Assembly (NCBI RefSeq): GCF_018128065.1
Contig: NZ_CP072359.1
Location: forward strand, 682,001-746,000
Direction of reading: 5' to 3'
Source of the DNA: Prevotella melaninogenica
GTDB taxonomy: Bacteria > Bacteroidota > Bacteroidia > Bacteroidales > Bacteroidaceae
Length of the DNA: 64,000 nt
Part shown: positions 29,037-37,969 of the stretch, piece after piece
Layout of the letters: every line of letters starts with the position of its first letter
Position numbering within the stretch: the stretch's first letter is position 1
The notes under the pieces: model-generated
What the model was told of the DNA's origin: nothing
What the model saw: the letters and a program-made list of their open reading frames with translations, nothing else
The model's database searches: none
Program-made: the position numbers and the translations under genes

Positions 29037-29066
29037 TTGATATATTCCATTAAATAAGTATCTTTG
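29037..29066 (+). promoter_or_regulatory. Promoter of the DUF389 gene
   Basis: TTG (29037-29039), a 19-nt spacer, then TATCTTTG (29059-29066), 15 bases before the start codon region. Confidence 0.75.
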
Positions 29067-29081
29067 TAAGAAAGTAAAAAA

Positions 29082-30434
29082 ATGCAGCAATATAACAAAC
29101 AGACATTATGGCAAGTAATTAAGAGTTATTTCAACGTCTTGCCTGACAAGGACAGCGAGAAAGATGTTGTTAAACAAATAACTGACGGAATCAACTTTCA
29201 AGGTTCTAATCTCTGGATACTCATCTTCGCCATTTTTATTGCATCATTAGGTCTGAACGTCAATTCAACAGCTGTAATTATTGGCGCCATGCTCATCTCT
29301 CCATTAATGGGACCTATCATTGGTATGGGATTGGCAATAGGGATAGCAGACCTAACTCTTTTCAGACAGTCTATAAAAAACTATTTGGTAAGTACGTTCA
29401 TCAGTGTCATCACTGCAATGACCTATTTTACCATCTCGCCTATCACAGATGCACAATCGGAACTCTTAGCACGCACTTCACCAACTCTTTACGACGTGCT
29501 AATCGCTCTTTTCGGTGGTGCTGCTGGCTTCTTAGCATTAGCGACAAGAGGTAAAAACAACGTGTTGCCAGGTGTTGCCATTGCAACAGCCCTGATGCCA
29601 CCCCTCTGTACAGCAGGTTACGGACTGGCTGTGCACAACACTTCCTACTTCTTTGGCGCCTTCTATCTATATTTCATCAATACAGTGTTCATCGCTTTTA
29701 CAACCTGCTTGGGCGCACATTTCATGAAGTTTCGCAGAAAAGAGTTTGTTAATCGTGAGCAAATGAAACGAGTAAATTATTACATCATTAGTATCATCAT
29801 TATCACGATTATTCCTGCCAGCTACATGACATGGAACATTATCAAACAAAGTGTCTTTGAAAATAATATAGAACAGTTCATAGCAAAGGAACTTCAGTAT
29901 AACGGAACTAATATCCTCTCACATGAATATGACCTCCAAACCAAAACGCTTCATGTAGTGGCTGTGGGTAATCCTATCCCTGCGGACACAATAGCAAAAG
30001 CACAAAAAACAATGACAGACTATCAGCTTGAAGGTTATAAACTAAAAGTCATACAAGGTACAACCTCTGACAGTTTATTGATTCTGAAACACAAGAAGAA
30101 AGATCAGTTATTCGTAGGAGATAAGAATACGTCTGAATGGCAAGAACTTATATATAACAACGATGTGCTAAAGAAGGAGCTAACTTCCTATACGCATTAT
30201 CCTGTTCTGGCAAACGACATGAAAGACGAGCTTAAGGTTATCTGTCCTACTGCAAAGAGCATTATACTTTCAAAGGCTTCTGAATCATTCACCGACACAA
30301 CATTGATTGATAATCATATTGTCGCAGTAGTAAAGACTTCAAAACCACTTGCTAACAACAATAAAAAACAACTTTATGACTGGCTGAAAGTGAAAGTCAA
30401 ATCTGACAGCCTTGAACTTATCGTCATACCATAG
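29082..30434 (+). CDS. DUF389 family membrane protein
   Basis: A 450-aa protein of the DUF389/TIGR00341-like uncharacterised hydrophobic family. Residues about 45-265 contain roughly six transmembrane helices: LWILIFAIFIASLGL, AVIIGAMLISPLMGPIIGMG, TFISVITAMTYF, then GVAIATALMPPLCTAGYGLA, a well-conserved family segment. The C-terminal ~170 residues are soluble and contain a repeated BON-like alpha/beta pattern (LHVVAVGNPIPADTIAKAQ). Function is not established; transport or stress sensing has been suggested for relatives. It is transcribed alone, with its own promoter and terminator. Confidence 0.88.
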   Translation: MQQYNKQTLWQVIKSYFNVLPDKDSEKDVVKQITDGINFQGSNLWILIFAIFIASLGLNVNSTAVIIGAMLISPLMGPIIGMGLAIGIADLTLFRQSIKNYLVSTFISVITAMTYFTISPITDAQSELLARTSPTLYDVLIALFGGAAGFLALATRGKNNVLPGVAIATALMPPLCTAGYGLAVHNTSYFFGAFYLYFINTVFIAFTTCLGAHFMKFRRKEFVNREQMKRVNYYIISIIIITIIPASYMTWNIIKQSVFENNIEQFIAKELQYNGTNILSHEYDLQTKTLHVVAVGNPIPADTIAKAQKTMTDYQLEGYKLKVIQGTTSDSLLILKHKKKDQLFVGDKNTSEWQELIYNNDVLKKELTSYTHYPVLANDMKDELKVICPTAKSIILSKASESFTDTTLIDNHIVAVVKTSKPLANNNKKQLYDWLKVKVKSDSLELIVIP

Positions 30435-30453
30435 TAGTAGCATCATACGACAT

Positions 30454-30491
30454 AAATAAGTGCTAAGCCTTCACGGGCTTGGCACTTATTT
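30454..30491 (+). terminator. Rho-independent terminator after the DUF389 gene
   Basis: 16-nt arms (30454-30469 and 30476-30491) pair with one G-U; the loop is TTCACG and a short T/A-rich tail follows. Located 20 bases after the stop. Confidence 0.75.
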
Positions 30492-30654
30492 ATATCTAAA
30501 CCATCAAACCAATATAGAAGGAAATACCCCAAACGTATTGCGAATTTTATTTACATAAAATACATCTTGCTATACCTAAAATCAAAGAGAAAATAAGATT
30601 TTCAGTACACCAACAACGCATTGATTATCAGGCTACTACAGAACAGTATTTCAA

Positions 30655-30752
30655 TAGGTGCCCTTTAAGCCTCCAAAAGGGCATCTTTTGAAGCCTTAAA
30701 GGGCATCTTTTGAAAGCTAATTAGGTGTCTTTTTGAAGCCAATTAAGCATCA
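30655..30752. repeat. Dispersed GGGCATCTTTTGAAGCC-type repeat
   Basis: Several tandem and inverted variants of AAAGGGCATCTTTTGAAGCC lie here, alternating with CTTTAAGCC and CTTTTTGAAGCC. The same family occurs at about 12435-12475 and 63775-63880, each time in non-coding DNA. The rest of the gap (30492-30985) shows no gene. Confidence 0.7.
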
Positions 30753-30985
30753 AGTAAAGAATAAGCGGTAAAGAAAATAGACAAAGTAGAAAAAAAACAA
30801 AACAAACAAAGCTGACCCTCTCCCATCTCCTTTATCTCCTCCAGACGGGAATATGAACACAATGATTCCCCTACGCTGAATTAACCTACGTACATTTTAG
30901 CAATAGCAAAGCAATTACCTTATACCCCTAAAAGATTACATAGTCTTTCCTTAAAAGTCTTTTTTACAAAAATATCCCAATGTAA

Positions 30986-31114
30986 CTTTTTGGTGATATA
31001 AATCTCTATCCCGGCTTGTCCGAGTGGCTTTCTGCAATCGGCTACACATTCCACCAGCGTGTCTTCAAACCACGACAAGTGCCAATGATTGTCGAGACTT
31101 TGGGCGAGCCGTGA
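30986..31114 (+). pseudogene. 3' fragment of a DUF4248-like small protein gene
   Basis: The frame ending at TGA 31112-31114 reads LSEWLSAIGYTFHQRVFKP followed by RQVPMIVETLGEP, the C-terminal pattern I recognise from DUF4248-type proteins (GY, then TPRQV-like, then LGEP). A TAA at 30983-30985 closes the frame upstream and no start codon fits, so only the last ~42 codons remain. It marks a breakpoint at the left edge of the defence island. Confidence 0.55.
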
Positions 31115-31180
31115 GGTGAATGAGAATATTGTATGCAGTTAATTTGCGTGAATTTTTCACGGCATATATATATTTTTTTG

Positions 31181-31188
31181 TATATTTG
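31181..31188 (+). promoter_or_regulatory. -7 promoter element for the RloA/RloB-like operon
   Basis: TATATTTG followed by CA fits the consensus. Predicted start near 31195 gives a ~65-nt leader before ATG 31262. Confidence 0.55.
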
Positions 31189-31261
31189 CACCTATAAAAT
31201 AACAGATACATTTAGATGCTATCTGTATTTTATCATTTATGATCATTTAAATTTGTACGTT

Positions 31262-32572
31262 ATGTTACTCAGAGTAATAATAGAGAATTTCCTGTCTTTT
31301 GAAGATAAGGTTCAATTTGATATGTTCCCTAATATGAGAAAGGAGTCTCTCCCCAATCATATTACTATGGCTGCAGGATTACCAACACTAAGAATGGCTG
31401 CTATATATGGTGCCAATGGTGCTGGAAAATCCAATATGCTGAAAGCTGTTGACTTTATCAAGTTATTAGTGACTAATAAAGAATTTTTAAATCAATCTAA
31501 AGTTTCAAGATATTTTTATGCTTTAAAGAAGAATCCTGCTTCTCAACCAATAAATCTGGCTATAGAGTTTGTTACAAAAGCAGGAAAAGCGTTTATCTAT
31601 TCTGTTGGAATTGGTGAAGAGGGGATTAGATCTGAGACTCTAATGGAATCTGGACTTGGTGTTAAAGAGAATAAAGATGTATTTACAAGAGAAGGCAACA
31701 TTTTGTCTTTTGCAGTAAAACCATCAGATGAGGTGGACAAAATGATTAAAGCATGGTTAGAAAAAAATCCTTTTGCCAGTTTATTGACAATTAATGATGA
31801 TATGCCTGTTTTATCAGATAAGAACATTGTTATTGCGAAGAATTGGTTTCACGAAGAATTATTACTAATCGGCTTTCATTCGTTCATTCCTGGCTTAATT
31901 GAACTTTTTAGAAGAAATAAAGAAATCACTGAGTTTACATCGGCTCTATTCAAGGCTGTTGATTTAGGAATCAATACGGTCAAAGTTCAAACAGAGGATT
32001 TTGATGAATGGATTCGTTCTCACAATGAGGCCGAATCGTTAATAGAGAAATTAAACAAAATGCAATCTGGTGGAATATCTCAAATAACAAAGGACAACAG
32101 AATTAGACGAAATATCACCATTGAAGATGGGGTTAGAAAGATTAGCCAGATGATGTTTGAACAGTTTGGGAAAAACGGCTTTTCAAAAGATATGGATATT
32201 GAGGCGCAGTCAGATGGAACTGTTCGCCTATTCAATCTTGCGCCTGCCTTTTATGATGCAATAAGGGAAGGCAAAACCGTCTTGATTGATGAAATTGAAC
32301 ATAGTATCCATCCATATCTTATAAGAGAATTAGTAAAAATCTTTTCAAGCCAAGACACAACGGGTCAACTGATATTTACAACCCATGAGACATGTTTGCT
32401 GGATCAAAAATTTATCCGAACAGATGAAGTTTGGATGGTCGAGAAAAAAGAAGGTAGTACCCACATGTACTCATTAAATGATTTCAAAATCCATAATACC
32501 ATTAATATTGCAAATGGGTATATGGAAGGACGTTATGGTGCCATTCCCTTTATAGGAGAGCTAAAAATCTAA
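31262..32572 (+). CDS. AAA ATPase, RloA/AriA-like (defence)
   Basis: A 436-aa ATPase of the AAA_15/AAA_21 group, related to SMC and OLD-type ABC ATPases. It starts MLLRVIIENFLSFED, the usual first strand of this group, with Walker [13 protein letters not shown] at residues 49-60, a signature-like segment with QSDGTVRLFNL, Walker B KTVLIDEIEHSIHP, and the later switch His in FTTHE. The upstream in-frame extension is rejected because this motif begins at 31262 beneath a promoter. It is followed after 6 bases by a RloB/Toprim-like gene. Such pairs act in phage defence (PARIS-type systems): the ATPase holds the effector until a trigger appears. Defence function here is inferred. Confidence 0.85.
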   Translation: MLLRVIIENFLSFEDKVQFDMFPNMRKESLPNHITMAAGLPTLRMAAIYGANGAGKSNMLKAVDFIKLLVTNKEFLNQSKVSRYFYALKKNPASQPINLAIEFVTKAGKAFIYSVGIGEEGIRSETLMESGLGVKENKDVFTREGNILSFAVKPSDEVDKMIKAWLEKNPFASLLTINDDMPVLSDKNIVIAKNWFHEELLLIGFHSFIPGLIELFRRNKEITEFTSALFKAVDLGINTVKVQTEDFDEWIRSHNEAESLIEKLNKMQSGGISQITKDNRIRRNITIEDGVRKISQMMFEQFGKNGFSKDMDIEAQSDGTVRLFNLAPAFYDAIREGKTVLIDEIEHSIHPYLIRELVKIFSSQDTTGQLIFTTHETCLLDQKFIRTDEVWMVEKKEGSTHMYSLNDFKIHNTINIANGYMEGRYGAIPFIGELKI

Positions 32573-32578
32573 TGCCTT

Positions 32579-33376
32579 ATGGACCTTTCAAAGCTTTCAT
32601 ATAAGAAGGATGAATCAAAACAGGAGCCAGAAACGCCTATTCGTCCTCGAGTAAATGAAGGACATACAGATGCAGAGAACATATCAACTGAGGTTGAGGA
32701 TGATGAAACTAACCATTTCATCATACCTTCTAATGTCTCTCCAGAGTACCAAAAGGGTGATAGCTTTCGTGTGCCATCACTTATCTTTATTATCTCTGGT
32801 GGAGAAAAAAGAGAAAAGGATTTCTTGAAGGAACTTATTAAAGGCAATAAATCCTCTATCTTAAAGGCATTATTCTTGTCGAAAGAAAAGCAAGGACTAA
32901 ATCCTTCTCAAATGCAGGAAATATGGAAGAATACTCGTGAAAAAGGTGAAATTATTATCGATAATCAATCATATCGTTTAGACGAAATAGATGATGTTTT
33001 TCTACTTACCGATGTTGACGAGTTTTACAAACAACTCAGAGATATTCTTTCTTCTAAGTCAAAAGATGATACTGGAAGATGGATAATAAGTAATCCTTGC
33101 TTTGAGATATGGTTATACTATTGTTACAAGAATACTCCTAAAACTGATTTGGATTGTATAACAACATCCTCTACCGACAAACGAAGTCAAAAACTCAAGC
33201 GGTGTTGCAACGAAGTTGTAAAAGGAGGACTAAATGGCAAGTATGCTTTTAATCATATGGATGAAGGTATAAAGAATAGCTTAGAACATTATAATGAGGA
33301 TAATAATGGCATTCCTGTTCTCTTTGCTACCCAAATGCACGAAATGGCGCAGTTCATAAAAGATAAACTAAAATAG
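32579..33376 (+). CDS. RloB-like (Toprim-fold) effector protein
   Basis: A 265-aa protein with a ~65-residue acidic, probably disordered N-terminus, then a RloB-like domain. Matches to the family are the opening strand LIFIISGGEKREKDFLKEL (about 68-86), the acidic pair in VFLLTDVDEFYKQL (about 140-153) and SNPCFEIWLYYCY (about 172-184), which fit the Glu and Asp residues of a Toprim-type nuclease core. In related ATPase/Toprim pairs the partner is released to cleave nucleic acid such as tRNA and stop phage growth. It is co-transcribed with the ATPase gene (6-base gap) and ends at a hairpin terminator. Which nucleic acid it cuts cannot be told. Confidence 0.8.
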   Translation: MDLSKLSYKKDESKQEPETPIRPRVNEGHTDAENISTEVEDDETNHFIIPSNVSPEYQKGDSFRVPSLIFIISGGEKREKDFLKELIKGNKSSILKALFLSKEKQGLNPSQMQEIWKNTREKGEIIIDNQSYRLDEIDDVFLLTDVDEFYKQLRDILSSKSKDDTGRWIISNPCFEIWLYYCYKNTPKTDLDCITTSSTDKRSQKLKRCCNEVVKGGLNGKYAFNHMDEGIKNSLEHYNEDNNGIPVLFATQMHEMAQFIKDKLK

Positions 33377-33399
33377 AAATGCCTATCATGCAACTTTAT

Positions 33400-33430
33400 A
33401 GTGGCTTGTACTTTCAAAGTGCAAGCCACT
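33400..33430 (+). terminator. Rho-independent terminator after the RloA/RloB-like pair
   Basis: Arms AGTGGCTTGTACTTT and AAAGTGCAAGCCACT pair over 15 positions with one G-U, followed by GTTATTTTAC. It lies 24 bases after the stop. Confidence 0.8.
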
Positions 33431-33875
33431 GTTATTTTACTACTCTTTGCAAAAAATATCTATAAAACGCCTGTCTAATATTTCTAAAAAGTCGGAAAGA
33501 TTAGTAAAAATAATGGCGTATGTAATAGCTCCTCAAAAAAAGAACTATTGTTTGAGTTGATTTTTCTACTATTTCGTCAGTCGTTTGTCCCATTTTCGGA
33601 CGCTTTATTAAGCCAAGCAGATGAAAGGAGAAAGAGCCTGGGACTGTTTACTCTCCACAAGAGAAAGAAACTACTCCTAACGATTTGCCGTTTGACTTTT
33701 CCATATTCAATGAGGCTGGCTACCTTTGCATCTGACATGAGGATAAATGACTATATATAACAGAATATGTTGAAATATTTTACTCCGAATGTCTGATAAA
33801 ATATTTTAATTCATGGGAACATAAATACTTTCACTAAAAATCACTATCTTTGCGTACAAATCAACTATATGGCGT
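33431..33875. other. Intergenic region with the promoter of the HTH-R-M-KAP operon
   Basis: No gene is recognised in the first 400 bases. TATCTTTG (33845-33852) is a good -7 element 24 bases before the HTH start; no clear -33 TTG is seen. A second TACCTTTG box stands at 33721-33728 with a TTG too far away (26 nt) to be convincing. Confidence 0.5.
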
Positions 33876-34076
33876 ATGAATGATATAAACAGACTAAAGA
33901 TTGTCCTTGTTGAAAAGAAACGAACCAGTAAATGGTTAGCGGAAAAATTGGGTAAAGTTCCTTCGACCGTTTCAAAATGGTGTACTAATGTACAACAACC
34001 TGATTTGATAACACTTACACGTATTGCTGAACTTTTAGAGGTTGACCGCCGCGAATTAATTAATCCAAGCAAATAA
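33876..34076 (+). CDS. Small XRE-type HTH regulator of the R-M operon
   Basis: A 66-aa Cro/C1-type helix-turn-helix protein. RTSKWLAEKLGKVPSTVSKW (about residues 16-35) is the HTH, followed by a third helix in TLTRIAELLEVDRRELI. Its size and place directly before a restriction-enzyme gene fit a controller (C) protein that delays endonuclease expression until methylation is established. It is the first gene of the operon, 11 bases before the endonuclease gene. Likely binding sites lie around 33845-33875, but no clear C-box is visible to me. Confidence 0.82.
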   Translation: MNDINRLKIVLVEKKRTSKWLAEKLGKVPSTVSKWCTNVQQPDLITLTRIAELLEVDRRELINPSK

Positions 34077-34087
34077 AACATTTAGAT

Positions 34088-34765
34088 ATGACTAAGAAAA
34101 TATTAAATATTGCAGAACTTCAAATTGCAGCGAAAAAGTTTTGTGAAAAAGAAAGTGGGCATTATCGTTCTGAACTATTTGGCGTTACTGATGGAAAAGC
34201 AGTAGGAACTTTTGTTGAACATTTGTTCCAAGAATATTTAGAGCAACAGTATGATATTACAATTGGCAGTTCTGCTAACGGACTTGATTTGCCATCTTTA
34301 AATACAGATATTAAAGTAACTTCAATTAAACAGCCACAGTCAAGTTGTCCATTTAAGGATAGCAACCAGAAAATTTATGGACTTGGTTATAATTTAATCG
34401 TTTTTGTTTATCAAAAGACGGACAACGGTAGAACTAAAAAAGGAGGGTTAAATTTCCTTTCCTGCTCTTTTATAGAATCTTCTCGAACTGCAGATTACCA
34501 GACAACAACAGGTTTATTGAATATCATTAACAACAATGGGAATGCTGATGACATTTTTGCATTTTTAATTGACCATCAAATACCTTCTGATGAGGTAACT
34601 TTAATGAACATGGCAGAGAATATTCTAAGGAATCCACCGAAAGTTGGTTATCTAACGATTTCCAATGCATTACAATGGAGATTACAATATAGAAGAATTG
34701 TAAATATGGTGGAAAATATTGATGGTATAACTCAAATTGTTAAATATTCGGATGTTAATAAGTAA
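34088..34765 (+). CDS. Probable type II restriction endonuclease
   Basis: A 225-aa protein between the controller and methyltransferase genes. A PD-(D/E)xK core can be read: VEHLFQEYLE with a Glu at about residue 44, then GLDLPSLNTDIKVTS (about 65-79), giving Asp-x-x-x and D-I-K. The rest is alpha/beta without further recognised domains. Context makes it the nuclease of a type II system whose methyltransferase starts inside its last codons. The recognised sequence is unknown. Confidence 0.7.
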   Translation: MTKKILNIAELQIAAKKFCEKESGHYRSELFGVTDGKAVGTFVEHLFQEYLEQQYDITIGSSANGLDLPSLNTDIKVTSIKQPQSSCPFKDSNQKIYGLGYNLIVFVYQKTDNGRTKKGGLNFLSCSFIESSRTADYQTTTGLLNIINNNGNADDIFAFLIDHQIPSDEVTLMNMAENILRNPPKVGYLTISNALQWRLQYRRIVNMVENIDGITQIVKYSDVNK

Positions 34766-36323
34766 AACACCTAAAACGTTACTTTCAAAAAAGGATACAA
34801 TTCGAGAAAATTATGGCGATTGGCAAACCAGCTATGAGTTTGCCAAAAGTGTTTGCCTATATTTGAAAGATAGAGGTATTTCCCCGGATATTATTGTGGA
34901 GCCTACTTGTGGGGTCGGTAATTTTATATCGGCAGCCATAGATGTATTTCAAACGGTGAAAAAAGTTTACGGAATAGAAATTTTTAAAGGATATATTGAA
35001 CAAGCAGAAAGAAAACTTCAAGAATACCAAACGAACAAGCTCATTGTCAGCTATGAACTCTACAATACAGATGTGTTCACTTTCGATTTTAGAGAAATAG
35101 CCATTCGGAATCAGAATCAAAACATCTTAGTTATAGGTAATCCGCCTTGGGTAACAAATAGTGGTTTAGGGAAAAATGATGGAATGAATCTGCCTATAAA
35201 AGGAAACATAAAAAAGACAAAGGGAATAGAAGCTATCACAGGTAAAGGAAATTTTGATATTGCAGAAAGTATTTGCAATCAGATAATTGACGCTTTTTCA
35301 TATCATAGTGATACACATATAGCGTTGCTTGTAAAAAACTCGGTTATAAAGAATATTATGCATAGACAATATTTCTATCCTCGTCATATACAAGATGTTA
35401 GACAACTTGTTTTCGATGCAAAAAAAGAATTCAACGTCTCTGTTCCGGCATCTTTATTTGAGTGTCATATTGGAAGCCATTGTCAAAAAGAATGTATATC
35501 ATATAACTTTTACACAAAACAAATTACCCATTCTTTTGGATGGGTAAATGAAGCTTTTGTATCCAATATTAAAGATTATGGACAAACAAGTTTCCTTGAC
35601 GGTCAATCCCCATTAATATGGCGTTCAGGAATAAAACATGACTGTTCAAAAGTCATGGAACTTTCCAAGAATAATTCTATTTATATAAATGGACTTAAAG
35701 AGATTGTTGATGTTGATGACATCACTATTTTCCCTCTACTTAAAAGTTCTGATATAGGAAAAGGACTGAAAGGTATTAGAAAATATTTAATACTACCTCA
35801 AACGAATATTACTGAAAATACTTCGATTTTAAAAGAAAGGGCTCCCAAAACATATTCCTATCTCTTATCACATGCTACATATTTAGATGGAAGAAAGAGT
35901 ATCATATACAAAAATAAACCGAGGTTTAGCGTTTTTGGATTAGGAGATTATTCTTTTGCTCCATATAAGATAGTAATTTCCGCTTTATATTCAGATTTAA
36001 TGTTTTCTTTAGTCGAACCTTTTGCTGGTAAGCCCGTAATGGTTGATGACACTTGCTATCTGTTAGGATTTGAAAATATTGAATATGCAAAGCTTACTCT
36101 TTTTATTCTACAAAGCGATTTGCTTAAACAGTTTATACAAAATATCTGTTTTATGGATGCAAAGCGTATAGTTAGTAGAGAATTACTAATGAGAATCAAC
36201 CTTTATCGACTTTCCAAAATAGTGGATTATTCAAGTATAGGTATTTCTCAAAAGAAAATACAAGAATATCAAAATTGGTTGTATATGCAAACAACTCCAA
36301 ACTTATTTAGTAATCAAGCATAA
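34752..36323 (+). CDS. DNA adenine-N6 methyltransferase (type II, gamma-type motif order)
   Basis: A 523-aa protein. The AdoMet-binding motif EPTCGVGNF lies at residues 50-58, an acidic strand GIEIF follows, and the catalytic motif IV NPPW lies at about 130-133, an order and form (NPPW) typical of N6-adenine methyltransferases such as the TaqI and Eco57I groups. The C-terminal ~250 residues would be the target-recognition domain. ATG 34752 is preferred over TTG 34737; the gene then overlaps the endonuclease stop by 14 bases, linking the two in translation. It protects host sites from the upstream enzyme. Confidence 0.87.
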   Translation: MLISKTPKTLLSKKDTIRENYGDWQTSYEFAKSVCLYLKDRGISPDIIVEPTCGVGNFISAAIDVFQTVKKVYGIEIFKGYIEQAERKLQEYQTNKLIVSYELYNTDVFTFDFREIAIRNQNQNILVIGNPPWVTNSGLGKNDGMNLPIKGNIKKTKGIEAITGKGNFDIAESICNQIIDAFSYHSDTHIALLVKNSVIKNIMHRQYFYPRHIQDVRQLVFDAKKEFNVSVPASLFECHIGSHCQKECISYNFYTKQITHSFGWVNEAFVSNIKDYGQTSFLDGQSPLIWRSGIKHDCSKVMELSKNNSIYINGLKEIVDVDDITIFPLLKSSDIGKGLKGIRKYLILPQTNITENTSILKERAPKTYSYLLSHATYLDGRKSIIYKNKPRFSVFGLGDYSFAPYKIVISALYSDLMFSLVEPFAGKPVMVDDTCYLLGFENIEYAKLTLFILQSDLLKQFIQNICFMDAKRIVSRELLMRINLYRLSKIVDYSSIGISQKKIQEYQNWLYMQTTPNLFSNQA

Positions 36324-36339
36324 ATCTTTAAACATAAAT

Positions 36340-37773
36340 ATGATTTCTAAACTACCTGCACCAATTATAGAAAAAGATAACCCCTTCAAAAATTGCAAGC
36401 TTGGTCGTCATCAATATGCGAATATTTTAACAACTGTTGTCAGTCAGAACCAAGGATGTGTATTGGCAATAGATGGAAAATGGGGAAGTGGAAAAACAAC
36501 ATTTGTAAAAATGTGGAAAAAGAGCCTTGAAAATCAACATTTTAATGTCCTACATTTTAATGTATGGGAACATGATTTTACCACTGACCCAATTATAGGT
36601 ATGATTAGTCAGTTTCGTGATATGGCGGAAGGCGATGATGCCAAAGTCAAATTCACGAAGTTTGCTGCAGCTGCAGGGAAAGTGGCATCAGGCATGTTAC
36701 CATCTATAGCCAAAGGATTAACAAAAAAGTGTTTAGGTGAAGATGTCGTTGAATTAATTGGATCAGCAATGAAAGAAATAGCAGATTCATTTGACAAAGT
36801 AATTGATGACTTTGTTGAGCAATGTCAGTCAATGGAAGAGTTCCGTAAGGCTCTTGAAAATCTTGTCGAATTCACCACACAGGATGGCAAACCATTGATT
36901 TTTATAATTGATGAATTAGACCGTTGTAATCCACGTTTTGCAGTCAAAGTATTAGAACGTGTCAAACATTTATTCTCTGTATCCAATATCGTATTTGTTC
37001 TTTCAATAGACAAAGAGCAATTATGCCATTCTATTTGTGGATACTATGGTAGTGATAACTTAAATGCAGAAGAGTACTTGAAACGATTTATTGACATAGA
37101 ATATAAATTACCAGAACCTAATGTGGATAAATTCACGAAATATCTTTATGAAGCATATGAATTTGATATATTCTTTGCATCGGAATTAAGACCTAAAAAC
37201 TTACTGGAAGAAAAAGAAGAATTCTTAAAAATGGCACGCATCCTTTTTGAATATATGCATCTAAATTTACGACAGATGGAGAAAATATGTGCCCATATAA
37301 GACTTGTACTTCTAACATTTAAGGCAAATCAATATGTAAATCCAAGTACTATTTTGATATTAACATGTTTTCGCTCAACTGATAGCAATTTATATGCCCA
37401 AATAGTTAGTAAGAATATTACAGTACAAGAATTGCTTAATCAAATAGAAAGCACCTTGCCTAGAAATGTATTCATTGAAGACGAATATGATAGAGATAAT
37501 GTGTCTAGGTTGGCTGTTTGGGAAACAGCCAGACTGCTTGTTGCATATAATTTGAGTCTGAATAAACATCATAAAGAAGAGTTGCTCAAGAGAATTGAAA
37601 GCGATAATGGCTCAAATGATTCTTTCAAGTTATTACTTTCCACTAAGGTCATCCCAATAGAAACTCTACAAGAGGCGGTAATCTGGTATAGTCAAAATCT
37701 CTATCGAAATGACCCAATATTGCCGCTTGACTATACCATCCAACACATTGAGCTCTTAACCTCATTTCAATGA
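36340..37773 (+). CDS. KAP-family P-loop NTPase
   Basis: A 477-aa STAND-like NTPase of the KAP group. Walker A GKWGSGKTT lies at residues 46-54, the family segment FNVWEHDFTTDP at about 73-84, and Walker B IFIIDELDRCNP at about 187-198. A stretch with Ala and Gly around 107-135 (FAAAAGKVASGMLP) may insert into or touch the membrane, as in other KAP proteins. It begins 16 bases after the methyltransferase stop, so it is the fourth gene of the R-M operon. KAP ATPases occur in phage-defence loci. Here it may sense failure of restriction or add a second layer of defence; this is inference. Confidence 0.82.
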   Translation: MISKLPAPIIEKDNPFKNCKLGRHQYANILTTVVSQNQGCVLAIDGKWGSGKTTFVKMWKKSLENQHFNVLHFNVWEHDFTTDPIIGMISQFRDMAEGDDAKVKFTKFAAAAGKVASGMLPSIAKGLTKKCLGEDVVELIGSAMKEIADSFDKVIDDFVEQCQSMEEFRKALENLVEFTTQDGKPLIFIIDELDRCNPRFAVKVLERVKHLFSVSNIVFVLSIDKEQLCHSICGYYGSDNLNAEEYLKRFIDIEYKLPEPNVDKFTKYLYEAYEFDIFFASELRPKNLLEEKEEFLKMARILFEYMHLNLRQMEKICAHIRLVLLTFKANQYVNPSTILILTCFRSTDSNLYAQIVSKNITVQELLNQIESTLPRNVFIEDEYDRDNVSRLAVWETARLLVAYNLSLNKHHKEELLKRIESDNGSNDSFKLLLSTKVIPIETLQEAVIWYSQNLYRNDPILPLDYTIQHIELLTSFQ

Positions 37774-37969
37774 TCGTTAAAATGAATGTAGATGAGAAGT
37801 AGCGTGCTGAAAATTCTAAATGAGAACTATCTTATGGTTTCTTCCTATTACCACTGGCTTATGGAAATGTTCATTGTATCTAAAACCTTTATATTTCCGT
37901 GAGCTTATTGTAGAGTAGTTTCGTCAGACTAACTTTGTTTAGTAATAGGATGTTTGCAAAGAAGGGATG

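Noticed and set aside
31133..31261. N-terminal extension of the RloA-like ATPase
   Set aside because: The family start MLLRVIIENF is at 31262, and a promoter -7 box lies within the extension.
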